Shown here one piece after another: positions 1 to 12,187 of a stretch of 64,000 bases of DNA. Origin of the DNA: Hormiphora californensis. Lineage: Eukaryota; Ctenophora; Tentaculata; Cydippida; Pleurobrachiidae. The position numbers were made by a program, and so were the translations under genes. Below the pieces are notes generated by a model that saw only the letters and a list, made by a program, of their open reading frames with translations, did no database searches and was not told the DNA's origin. The stretch lies in the NCBI GenBank assembly GCA_020137815.1, contig CM035353.1, positions 391,501 through 455,500 on the forward strand. The letters are read 5' to 3'. Numbering within the stretch: the stretch's first letter is position 1; each line of letters begins with the position of its first letter.

Positions 1-1555
1 CAAAGTATCTATTATCAATAAATGGCATAGTATAACATTAGTCAAGAGGTCAACCACGTGAGATCAATACAGGGATCGACACAACCCTGGATAAATCTGT
101 AAAATGTTCCAGAAAATATTCTACATGTAACTACACATCACGGCCCAGCAATTATAAAGTAGGCTAGAAAATATATAGGAAGGGACATTATAATGTCAAG
201 TGAATCGTTATATATTCAAATCGAATCTGCTTGCAATGATCTCCCAAACGTTGCCCCTTCGATATTTAACTGGGTGGGTGATTTGTAGGAATCAATATAT
301 TTCCTTCGGCAGAAATTCGCATGGGGAAGCAGTGTCCCAGTAATATAGCTGTCACTTCATGTCCCCTACTGCATCAAGTGTCAATTCTTGATTCCCCGTA
401 TCTTGAGCTCTTCCTCCGTTTCGCCCTATTAACTCTCTTGCTCGCACAAAAATAGTATTTGAGTTTTGCTTTGACGTGGTCAATTCAAACTGTCAACAAA
501 TTCACTTTACCTACAACGAGGGGACAAGCGTGGAATAAATTACAAAATAATATAACTAAATTAGGCAGTATAACTGTTATACCGAGTAGTAAAATATTTT
601 ATTCCATTACTGGCACAAAGAAATTTCAATGGTTAATAGTTCAACAAAGAAATAATATTATAATGCATTATAAACGTCGAGTTCTTTATCGCGGGATCAA
701 TTTCACAACGCACGAATTGATATTTACTGCATATATTATACGGGGAAGCATCTGTTTTATCAGGGGCAGTGCGGCAGTGGGGCACAAAATCTTTTTTGAA
801 TCGCCTCTATTATAGAGTCTATGTACAATGCTATATCATGATCCGAGGAAAAGGTGTTTTTAACTTGACAAGTCGTAATATACGCAAAACAATACGTACA
901 CTGCAACAAAAAGCATGTAACTCTAAATTAATTATGGTTAACAACCCAGTGAAGCACAACCACACACACACTACGTGTCATGAGTTACAATATTGTAGGA
1001 TACTAAATGGAAAGAAATTTGCAGGAACCGTAAAAATCAGTGTACACACAAAGCTCTATATATGTTACATAGAGAAGGAATCTGGAGGAAATGCAGTGAA
1101 TTCAATGGTAGCTTGTTGAGTAAGGCCGGTACTCAACAAATGATGTGTCAGCAATATATACCCCCTGAACCTATAGACACGTTGCACATGTGCAGTATGA
1201 ATATACTTCCTGAATAGTGCGAATCTATGAGGCATGTCATATGACTATATAGTATGTGACCGTGACGTGTATATTATTAGCATGTCCCAAACTCCTTCAC
1301 TACAACTCCTAGATAAACAACATGTCCCCCGTACTAGTCGGAAAGAAAACTGGGCCCCGAGAGCGATTGCAACACATATTCGGTATTTATGCAGGGAGTA
1401 GCTGGGTAGAACAGCAGGCCGCCGACACAGTGTCCTATTTAATATTACTCTGGGCGCCTGACAAAGTGGGCCACTGAAGAAGGATTATTTACCAGGCAGA
1501 CATTTATTGACTATGATGTTGAAAAGATACCTATAACTTTTCTTCTATCGTATTT
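1..1555. other. No gene recognised
   Basis: AT-rich sequence. The open frames between 459 and 1119 have no domain, no convincing splice signals and no family resemblance that I can see. I make no call here. Confidence 0.5.
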
Positions 1556-1556
1556 T

Positions 1557-1978
1557 TTCCCCGCCCGGGTGAAGGCCAAAGGCCTTCACCCGGATGCCTT
1601 TTGCAAAAAGGCATAGGGGATTTAGAAATCTAAACGGATATAGTGACTATGTGTAGCAAGTCAGCTCTCTTGTCCCGTTTCAGGTTGCGAGGCGGCGGCG
1701 AGGGGCAACGTGATAGCAACTAGAGCCACGCACACAAAAACAACCTGCTCCTTCATAAACCACTTCATTGACACGTTTTCAGGAAATGTGTGGCGCACAA
1801 TTCCGCAATATGGCGTGCAATTATAAAGTGCTACTAAAACATAAGGATTTGTTCTATACTGTTTGAGTGATGTATAAATCATCCGAAATGTCTGTCCCGC
1901 CTTCATGTAAGAAGTGCAATGTTGGCGGGGAAACATAGCATTATGAAACATAATGCAGTTATTTTTGTTTTATTTTAA
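1557..1978. repeat. Interspersed repeat with terminal hairpin, copy A
   Basis: Opens with a strong hairpin (a GCCCGGGTGAA arm, its complement, then GGATGCCTTTT with a short loop to AAAAGGCAT). It ends near GGGAAACATAGCATTATGA followed by ACATAATGCA. The same hairpin and the same end motif bound 36642-37135 inside a symplekin intron, with internal similarity such as a conserved ACAACxxGCTxCTCCTT stretch. The 96-aa antisense frame here is read as part of the repeat, not a gene. Confidence 0.6.
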
Positions 1979-2135
1979 GCATTTTTCAGAATTTTTGTCG
2001 TCTAGAAATATATACGAAATAGGGGGTCTACTGGTAAAAGTCTTATTAAGACCATTCTAACGCAACCAAAATCAAGTCGCTATCTTTTGAGGAACCGGAA
2101 TCGTGAATTTCGACTTGCCAGACGCAGTGAGTGTG

Positions 2136-2258
2136 CCTAGTAAAATCCCACGCGATGTCGGTAAGTTGCATTTACCATTTTACCGCTCAGTAACTGTCGG
2201 TATACCGAGACTTACTGAGCGGTAAATGCAACTTACCGACATCGCGTGTTTACTAGGG
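2136..2258. repeat. Short foldback element
   Basis: Inverted repeat about 123 bp long. The left arm (CCTAGTAAAA, CGCGATGTCGGTAAGTTGCA, TTTACCGCTCAGTAA) is repeated in reverse complement up to TTTACTAGG near 2257. A homopolymer C run follows at 2271-2287. Confidence 0.7.
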
Positions 2259-2474
2259 TAGCTTCGTGCACCCCCCCCCCCCCCCCCTCCGACTAGGCCA
2301 CGGTGAACGACAGGTTTAGAGACTTTTCGTTGGCGCCATTTTGTAGGCAAAGCCAAGTTATGGGGGGTCGACGTCGGACTTTTAAGCTCTATCTTCAACC
2401 GTTTAGCCGTTATTTGGCTTTAACGGTTTTCAAAATGAGCAAAATACGGTATAAAGCCAGATTTTGAACAGTAT

Positions 2475-2790
2475 AGCCATAAAGCCAAAAACGGTTATGC
2501 ACAAACCTAATTATCCAATCATCTAATTACCCAAATGAGAAACTTAATTCCGGCACCTACCCCCACTAATTCGAGGACGCTGATCATTCTAGTGTCCTCG
2601 GTTTTGTCTCTACTCCTTTTCTGATTGGCTATAGCCACGTAGCCAACAAACGGTTATGCACAAACCTAATTATCCAATTATCTAATTAACCAGATGAGAT
2701 AGAGACTTAATTTCGGCACCTACACCCACTAATGCGAGGACGCTGATCACTTTAGTGCCCTCGATTTTATCTCTACTCCTATTTTAAGGG
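2475..2790. repeat. Tandem direct duplication, about 160 bp x 2
   Basis: The block starting with an AACGGTTATGCACAAACC motif, running through a GGCACCTAC(C/A)CCCACTAAT motif and ending in TCTCTACTCC, occurs twice back to back with a few percent divergence. No coding potential seen. Confidence 0.7.
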
Positions 2791-3233
2791 TACTAATGGT
2801 TTTGGCCTCAGGCTGAAAATACAGGTACCACGCCCACCCGGAAATGAGGCCTTAGCACCCCTGAGCAAATATGAGCATTGGTTGTAATCGATAGAGGGGA
2901 CCCTTAGGAGTACGTTTGAGGTGGAAATTCTTTGTATCAAATTTTTCTGTGGTTGAGGCTAAAATTTTAGTTAAATCACCATATTAAGTGGGTTGTATAA
3001 ACCCGGCAAACCCTAATAACCGGGATAATAGGTATTTTCAGGATAGCCCAGAGGACAACCCGGGATATCTAGGCTCGATTATCCGGGCTATCCGGTTTAT
3101 CCTGTTTTATACATGCCCCCTATTATAGTAGTGTAACGTGTCTGTTTCATATTGTGCCATGAGGAGTGACAGTCGGGTGACAGTTTCAGACTGTCCACAT
3201 GTCATAAACGTTATTGAAGTACATTTCCCAACC

Positions 3234-3547
<314 letters not shown>

Positions 3548-3843
3548 CAGACTCCACTGACCTACACTATTATTGACGCAATAATCTGAGCCTATATTGA
3601 CCGTTTCTTCTTCTCTTCGCCCCTTCTCCTATATTTTCATGTAGGAACTGTCCTAGAGTATTATCCCCCTCCCCGATGCATCAAGTTATTTAAGTTGTTA
3701 TATGTTGTCTGACTCATAACCCGCCTCAATCATTAGATCAGCTTCCATTCCTCAATAAATGTTGGTTAACTATTAATTTGCCATTTTTCTAACTTTTGAT
3801 TTGCAATGTTTTTTCTTCAATTTATTTGTATTCCCTTGTTCAG

Positions 3844-3931
3844 GCAATGCCAAGAATATTTGCCAGTAGACTGGGTACTACGGGGCAGGCGTTCAAAATA
3901 TCGTACAACAGGAAGATACTACCTAAACCAG
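3844..3931 (+). CDS. Putative isolated exon (weak)
   Basis: An 88-nt segment with a good polypyrimidine tract and acceptor (CCCTTGTTCAG) and a donor (CCAG|gtacatg). Two of its three frames are open; one begins GCA-ATG, giving a start MPRIFASRLG. I found no matching neighbour exon, so it may be a 5' exon of an unseen gene or chance. It does not join in frame to the guanylyl cyclase start at 5698. Confidence 0.2.
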
Positions 3932-4574
3932 GTACATGATTACTCGTTCGTTACGTTGCATTTCGTTTCACTTTTGCTTGTCTCCGACACCAAAATGGGC
4001 CATTTTCCTCACTAAAATGCAACTTAATTCCGTCTCTAGTTCTCATTTCCATCACACACGACCTCCCAGTTACCACTGAACTGTCTCTCGGGCCTGGCCT
4101 AGTCTCATCACTAAATTACAGCTACACTTTAGTCCAATATGAGCTCTTCCCCTCACTAAAATGCAACTTAAATCCGCCTCAAATACCAATATTCGAGAAT
4201 ATATGATCTCTCACTTCTCAGTCACCAGCGAGCAGTCTCCCAGCAACGCACTGTCCAATATGTTCTTATCAGGCCACCCGATTTGTCTTCTAGAACATCG
4301 TACATTCCAGTAGCGCTACAATCTGTCCTACCCCTTATTTGTGTTTGATCGTTTTTGTTTATCTTTGTCTCTACTGGAAATGGACACACTTCACATCTCA
4401 TCACCAACACGTCACGGTACCCATCACATCCATCAAGGTCGTAAGTTTGTCAGTCCGTTGTTATGTACAGTTGTATCCAAAATATGATCGTGGCCATTGA
4501 GAGATTCTATTCTTATTCTTAGTTAGTATCTTTAGCTAGCACTACTGACAGACCGTACTCACAATGGAAAACGT

Positions 4575-4775
4575 TACCTTGATCCAGACCAAGTCCAAGA
4601 CTTGCTACCTTGTTCCAGAATAAAACATCTCAAGACTACCACAAAGGCAAAACGTTACCTTGTTCCAGACAAAACAAACTCAAGACTCTCAAAGGCAAAT
4701 CGTTACCTTGTTCCAGACCAAACCAAACTCAAGAATCTCTCAAAGGCAAAACGTTACCTGATCCAGCTTAACAAT
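4575..4775. repeat. Tandem repeat, about 47-bp unit, 4-5 copies
   Basis: The unit contains AACGTTACCTTGTTCCAGAC and ACTCAAGAxTCTCAAAGGCA with point differences between copies. No gene context seen. The flanking 3932-4570 and 4800-5330 hold nothing I can call. Confidence 0.7.
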
Positions 4776-5333
4776 AACATAGACCTTAGAATTTGATTTA
4801 GGCCAGGAGTAGTGTGATATCCCTGTCGACGCCGTGCGGCTCTCGCCGCTCGGTGTCGCCAGTGGTTGACCACGGTCTTCCTGGAGCGTCTGAAGTAACA
4901 TGCTCTGCATAAACTGATTGGTGGGTGGCCTTGCTACGGCGGAGTGGAGGACGTGCTGGGGCGCCTAATAAGCGTGTTCAGTGCGGCCTCTAATACTTTC
5001 GGGCAGGTCATCCTCCAGACGCAGCAATCACAAACAAACAAAACAAACAAACCAGGTACATTAAAACACTACTGATTTATCTTTAATCTTTGTCCGATCG
5101 GGCCAAATGGGGTATGGAACATGTTTGTGACAGGTGCTGTTATAGTGGGAGGCTGTCTGGCTTACCTTACTCGCCGAGACAGAGTCGAGTAATACGATCG
5201 CCTCTATCTCACTATATCACCGAGATTAAACGAAACAAGGATTGAATAATAAGCAATGTGACACGCTTGTTTGCTTGTCGCCACTTAGACCGGCCTAAAC
5301 TATAGTATATTACCATTTAGCGGCCTTGGAGAC

Positions 5334-5335
<2 letters not shown>

Positions 5336-5422
<87 letters not shown>

Positions 5423-5433
5423 AAAGAAAGAGA

Positions 5434-5522
<89 letters not shown>
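5336..5522. repeat. (GA)n microsatellite
   Basis: Nearly pure GA repeat interrupted by AAAGAAAAGAAAG. It lies about 180 bp upstream of the guanylyl cyclase start codon. Arg/Glu and Ser/Leu frames over it are not genes. Confidence 0.9.
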
Positions 5523-5525
<3 letters not shown>

Positions 5526-5697
5526 GTTAGTAGAGTGAGCACGTGGCTCTCCTGGCCCATCGCTTCAACTTTTGTGCAAGTGGGGCGAGGGGAGAAAGAG
5601 GGTCAAGCAAGGCAAGCAATTCTCCATTGATCACCAAGTATAAAAGTGACAACTCAATTATATTCCAGGAGGTTTTTTCAAGCGGACCGATAACGCA

Positions 5698-8600
5698 ATG
5701 AGTCCGGGTGTGTCCTCCCTTAGCCTAACTGGCTCCGTTAACTCTTGGGATCAAATACAGGAGGATTTCAACGATCTAGTTGAAACGGTTGTGAAGGTTC
5801 GTGTGATTTTAATTTCTATCCGTTAGTGATTTTAATACATTTTAATAAGTTATGTCCTTTCATCTGTCACAATTAATCAGTTAATTATGATTAGTTGACG
5901 TAGCGCGCGGTGTCACTTTTATAGGAAATCGCGCGCGACAAAGGGGGCGGGGCAAGGGGAAACTCTAACTGAATGGCATCCCATTAATGGGATCCCATCA
6001 ACAGTAAAACTCTAACTGATAATGTACCACAGTGATGGTTCTTTCTCTGTATTCTCTCTGTGTGCGCGCCCGCGGCCGGGCATGCCCAATGTACTGCCTA
6101 CAGAGAGAATACAGAGATAGAACCATCACTGTGGTCCATTACCAGTTAGAGTTTTACTGTTGATGGGATCCCATTAATGGGATGCCATTCAGTTAGAGTT
6201 TCCCCCAAGGGGGCGGTACGATAGCAATGTGGTACGATTGCAAATCATTATTATCGGCTTGGTGATGGAAATTACCCCACCCCAATTATACTAAACCAAC
6301 TATAATGTTAGTGTAATCCCCGAAATGCAGGACGATAAAGGTTACGAGTACAAGAAGAAGAGTAGGAACATTATCGTGTGTATTATCATACCGATTCTAG
6401 CTGTGGTATGCTACTCTTGCTACCACATCTACCAGGGAAATGTGTCTCATGGACAGAGTAGGGCTAATCACAACCTGGTCAGGAGCAGCCAACAGGTATC
6501 ATGGGGGGGGGGGAGTGGTGAAACAACTTGGTGTGTTCAGGTTTTGTCTAACACAATCAAGGCAAATATTCATTTGCCCCAGACGTCGTCCAGTATGGGC
6601 GGCGTCTAGACGGAGTCAGACGCCAAGACGGGATTGAGACGTGCCGTTTAGACGTCTGATTTCGTCGAACACCGTCTAACTCTGTTTAAACAGGTAGAGA
6701 CCGTTTCAGACGGGCCGTCTATACGACACGTCTCAATCCCGTCTGACTCCGTCTAGACGCCGTCCAGACGGAAACCCCGTCTGGTCCTGGACGCCGACGA
6801 CGTCTGCGGCAAATGCATATTTGCCTGAACAATCAAGTACTAGGGTTAGAACAAACGGGTGAGCATTTGAAGAATTCTGCAGCTTTTATCACAAATGCAA
6901 AGGACAGCTTTACTTGCAATGCGAATATCATACACAGAATGTATCAAATCATTATCTAAGCTGTCCTCACGCATAGTTGGCAAACAAATGCAGTCATTTA
7001 CCGCATACCGCGGCTCAAACTCCATTTCCCCCGACAATGCCATGCTGGTAGATATAGAGATAACTTGCCTTGTTCGACCCTCCCTCCCCGAACAAAACAA
7101 GAGATAACAGCTATAAAGTAGATCTAACAAAACGCTATCCACCTGCAGTTTTCCAAAGCGGTGGAGGGGTTGAACGCCGAGATGTTGTGGACTATGATGT
7201 ATATTTATGGGAACCTGGATTATCCCGTGGTGGTAGTGAGTGATCTAAGAATTAAGAGCAACGAATCTCTAGGTATGAAATATATGATGGCACTACAGCA
7301 GCAGTGGGGGGCAACGTATCCTACCATTTGTCAGTGCTAATAAATCCAATATATAGGTTGGGAGGTGGTGTCAAAGTAAATGTACCTACCCCCCCCCCCC
7401 CCAATGTACCTACCCCCACCTACTCTGTAGCTCAAATTATACTAGATATATTATTTCGTATTAACGGGGTAGGATATAAGTTCAATATTCTTCGCCTTTC
7501 CAGCACTTATCTCAACGTGGCCGAAGACCCTCGAAACAAACTACGCCACAAAAACCCAGTTTTTGGATGACTTGGAGAGGCTGAGAGGACAAATCGATGA
7601 GTATGTTACTTTTCTCCTTCTTTCTTTTTTGTGATGCCGCAACGCTAAGGCTGCGGTCCTCGGGCGCTTCCAATAGGGTTTGGCTAATAATGCTCTGACA
7701 GTTTTTAACAGACACAAACACAAGTATAACAGTCGGACCCCGATTTAACGACCGCTTCCCCCGAGGGTGCCGTTAAATCTGGGTCCGACTGTATACATAA
7801 TATTATAACATTTACCATATAATATCTCCCTCTCTCTAGCAAGCAGCTGCGTGCGGAGGAGGCGTTTAAAGCATACCATATCATGATAAAGATAATCTAC
7901 GAGGGTGTAATCCAGTCTCTACAGGGCGGATCATTCTCTCTCGTCTGGAATACACTGGTAACTTATTAATTAATTAATTAATTAATTAAGAATGACCTGC
8001 TACTAGCAGTGCTAGGATATTAGAATACTACTCATTATGGGCCCGGGTGCTTGCCAGTGCTATGATCAGCTAATACATAATCCGCCCCTAGGTAACGTAC
8101 GAGACGATCATCTTCAGTCGATACCAACTGTTTCTTATTGAGAGTGTGGGTGTCATGTACTTTATGAACGGGACCATCTCCCTCGATATCCACAATCTCT
8201 TTATCGGGGCCCTCAAGGTATTTAAAATAAAAAGTTGGACCGGCAATAGGGGAGCCACAGGTAATATGGGATACCTAACAACTTTCGGCCATAATTTTTT
8301 TTCAGATGACAATAAAGTCACGCCGTCTTCATGGGTGTGTCTTATTTGGACCAGGCTAACACATTACCACCAAAACTAACCCAACGAATGCTCCATAACG
8401 GAGATCTGGCACTATCCCATATTACCTTGAAAATTTGCAGTGGAATTTTAGTTTGGTGAAATGGGATACCCATTTTTAACGAAAATGGGATATCCCATTT
8501 TATCAAAAAATTGGTATCCCATTTTATCAAAATTATTTTTTCGTCAGAATATGGTAACTTTATTGCACTTTGCTAGTTTTTAAAGGTATTTAAGTTTTGT

Positions 8601-11600
8601 TTATAGTTAGTAAGTGGTCTGAAGACTCCCGCTATAGCCGACAGCCGTGAAATCATGAAAAGTTAGGATCAATCTACCTAATTTATTCACCAACGGGTGG
8701 CTAAAGCCTCATTTAACACTACTAATTTCAAGAGAAGGGGTAAAAGCGTGAACAGGTTCATTTCCTAGCGGGGTGCTACCTGTATATAATTCCAGACAGG
8801 TCCAAAATTTAGAAATTCTAAAGAATTGGGGACCAAAGAGTTGATCGTTAACACATAAATGTGGAAAATATTTAGTAATTTTGCTAAACAAAGAAAGCTA
8901 CACGGATACCAGAAACCTTTTGGTGTCTATAATAGAAGATTAGATCAATGAGAATTGAATAATTATACCCACACGTGTAGTCGTATTCTGCAGTTTTCAC
9001 TCGGTGCATTTTTTTCAGAGAATACAAGTTTTTTTTTCGAGTTACGAGCGAAAATAGGCTTTATTAATAATCGTAAAGTTAGTTCTGAGAAATTTGCGTT
9101 TGAAATGGCCGTTTAAACAGCCAAAATTTCAGTATCCCATTTTTCCAAAACATGTTTTGGAAAAATGGGATAGTGAAATTTTGGTAAAATGGGGTATCCC
9201 ATTTCAGTAAAATAAAAGTATCCCATTATACCAAAATCATGAGTTTCTATAATTAGCTAATTATAATTAGACACGTTCATTCTGATGCTCTGATCTCTTC
9301 AGGTATCGCTAATAAATATCTTGCTCATAAACTATGCCGATCGATAGGTTCTCAAGGAAACAGAGACGTGTGTACCAAATGAAAAAAGTGGCCTGATTTT
9401 TCACTTTCCTTATTTTAAGATGACGAGGGTGCTGGTGTACCATCTAAACACTTCCCACCAAGGCTATAAACGGTTTCAGAACTAATCTGAGATCACTAAT
9501 AAGAGTTATTAACTATTTATGAGCCTGTAACATGGCCAATCTTTTCAAAACACCGATTTCCCATTTTACCAAATTTCCCATATTACCTGTGGCTCCCCTA
9601 CTAATGTTATTATATAAGTCTACTGACCATGCTGCATGGTTACCATAGCAACTTATGGCAACATTGGCTATTGAACGGTTACACAATTGCAATATAGCAC
9701 ATTCAGGAACTGCAAGGGATGAGATTTGGCAAGGTATTCAGGCAACTAAAAGCTTGTCGAGGTTCAAATGACAGCTCTTTTAAAAGTTAAAGAGGCTCTT
9801 CACCGGTCGAGCGCTGCTCCCAATATATATAAAGCTCGTGTCAAGACGGGCACTACGGCTTCGTAATATATAACTAGCCCATGCGTTGACCATATTTGGG
9901 TATAAAGAATTAATATAAGCTCTCTCTCATAGCAGCTTGTGGCTTTGACAGATATGTTGAGTGGTCTTGGATTTATCCGAGACTTTATAGTTGTAATGCG
10001 CCAGTACAGAAGCAATTTAGAGAACCATTTAACAACTACTGGGCTCCATTAAAATGATCATATCTCATCAAAAAATAGGTCAAATGGTTCAGACAAAAGA
10101 ATTGTCATGCGACTCCTTTCAGCTACACGATTACTCTCTACAATTCTCTCAAATATACGGTGGTGACTCTATCAGATCCAAGATTTACTCTTCTCTCTTC
10201 AAGTACAGGTCAGCCATTTGATTATGTCCCACGTGATACCACGTACCCCGGTGTCCCAGATTGAGGATTTTGGGATTATCATTGCTGTCGGGTATCCCGG
10301 TAAATCGGGTTATGCCTGTATTATATATCTCCTTAGCTTAATTGACAGGATACATTATATATATATCTGAACTATATTAATTCTCTTTATTCAGTGGTGA
10401 TCTGCGGACTTTACTGAAACAGATCCGAGACAATGACCCAGTGGAACAATCACACAAGACCGCACTCTTCTGGATAAACATTGGAATGAGCTATGACGAG
10501 GTTAGTGTTTGACAGAGGGTTAACTATATGTATTGAGAATATAGGTAACGATTGGCCTTTGAGAGGGACTTGGTCTTTGGATAAGGTACCTAGCTTGACT
10601 ACATGATGTTTTATAGAGTTAATATTGTATTGCATATCAAAAAGGAGTCATATGTTTCCGATTTTTCGAATATATATCATCTTCAACACACGTCTCCCCA
10701 TATTTCAGCATATCAAGTCGATTCAAGACAGCGTGGCAGCAATCGTTAACGAGAAGATGACATCCCTTATTAACAAGGCCATTTTATACCAATACGCAAC
10801 TGAGGTACCTACACATTTATTCCTCTACAGCTAGGAGGCAGATCAAACAGCCTGGCTCAAAAGTCCAGCCTCCCTCCCTGGTAGTTGGGTGGCACCCATG
10901 TTGGGGCAGCTTCCCCTAACACCCTCCCCCCCCCCCCCCTAACACCCATGTTGGGGCAGCTTCCCCTAACACCCCTTAAGAGCTGTACACCTCGGCGAAA
11001 TTTTTGTCGAGTGCCCGCTTAGCTCTCCATATGGGGTTGTAGGGCATGCCAAGCCGACCTCCCTAACACCCTCCCCCTAACACCCTCCCCCTAACACCCC
11101 TTCTCCTAGGTGGTGTTGATCGTGCTCTGTCTGGTATTGACAGTCTTTGCGGTGATAGACATTAGGAAGATCAAACAGATTTACCTCTACCTGAAATCGC
11201 AGAGTGAACGGACCAAGGCTACCATGAAGGTGTTAAAGATGCAGAAGGATATGAGTGAGGCCCTTCTTTTTAGGTAATTCATGGGTACTAAACTGTGTTA
11301 ATTATGCTTGGTTACGAAATAACCCCTCCCTTTCCCGCGGGGTTATTTTGTAACCAAACATACTGAAGTGTACTAAACTGCATGTTATTGCAGGATGATG
11401 CCGTATTGTGTGGTAAAGGAGATGAGGCGATGTCGGGAGAGCAACACCCCCTATGTGGGCAGTTACCAAAGTGCCACCGTCCTATTCGCCGATCTCGCAG
11501 ACTTTCAAGTAGGTTAATTGTTGTCGCTCAACAAAGCTGGGCACAAAGCTCCATGTGGAGAGATATTTTGATACAATATGTTATATGTTATATTTAGCTA

Positions 11601-12099
11601 AATGCGGGGACGACCACCTTATTTAGTTATTTATTCTCTATGAAATATCAATATAGCTCTGTGCCTTAGCAACTCAGGTCACACGCTTCCCCCGCCCCTA
11701 TAGATTTTAGAAGACAGCAGTTCAGTACAGTCGGACCCCGATATACCGGGATGCTCGGGGGAAGGGTTTTTAATTTCCTATATCGGGGGAATTTTATCCC
11801 AGTAAATCGAGGTTCCGGTAAATCGGGGTCCGACTGTACTTCCTCCGCCACTAGGAGACAAATTGCACTGACAAGTTACTAACACCATCCCTCCCACAGC
11901 GTCTAGCTGCCCGAGACATGAGCACTGACAAGTTGCTAACACCTTCCCTCCCCCAGCGTCTAGCAGCCCGAGACATGAGCCCCTTCGCGTATGTTCGGTT
12001 CTTGGAGGCCTTCTACACTCGCATTGCTGAGGTCCTCGAGTCGCACAAGGTATAAATACACTGTCAGGATCTCTCTGTCTCTGTCTCTCTGTCTCTCTC

Positions 12100-12187
<88 letters not shown>

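Noticed and set aside
459-1119. Two overlapping frames of about 117 aa
   Set aside because: No domain, no family resemblance and AT-driven composition; not supported as genes.
7235-7241. Donor GTA|gtgagt for cyclase exon 3
   Set aside because: It matches the donor consensus better than the later site, but its phase puts exon 4 in a frame with an early stop; the donor after 7272 keeps the frame.
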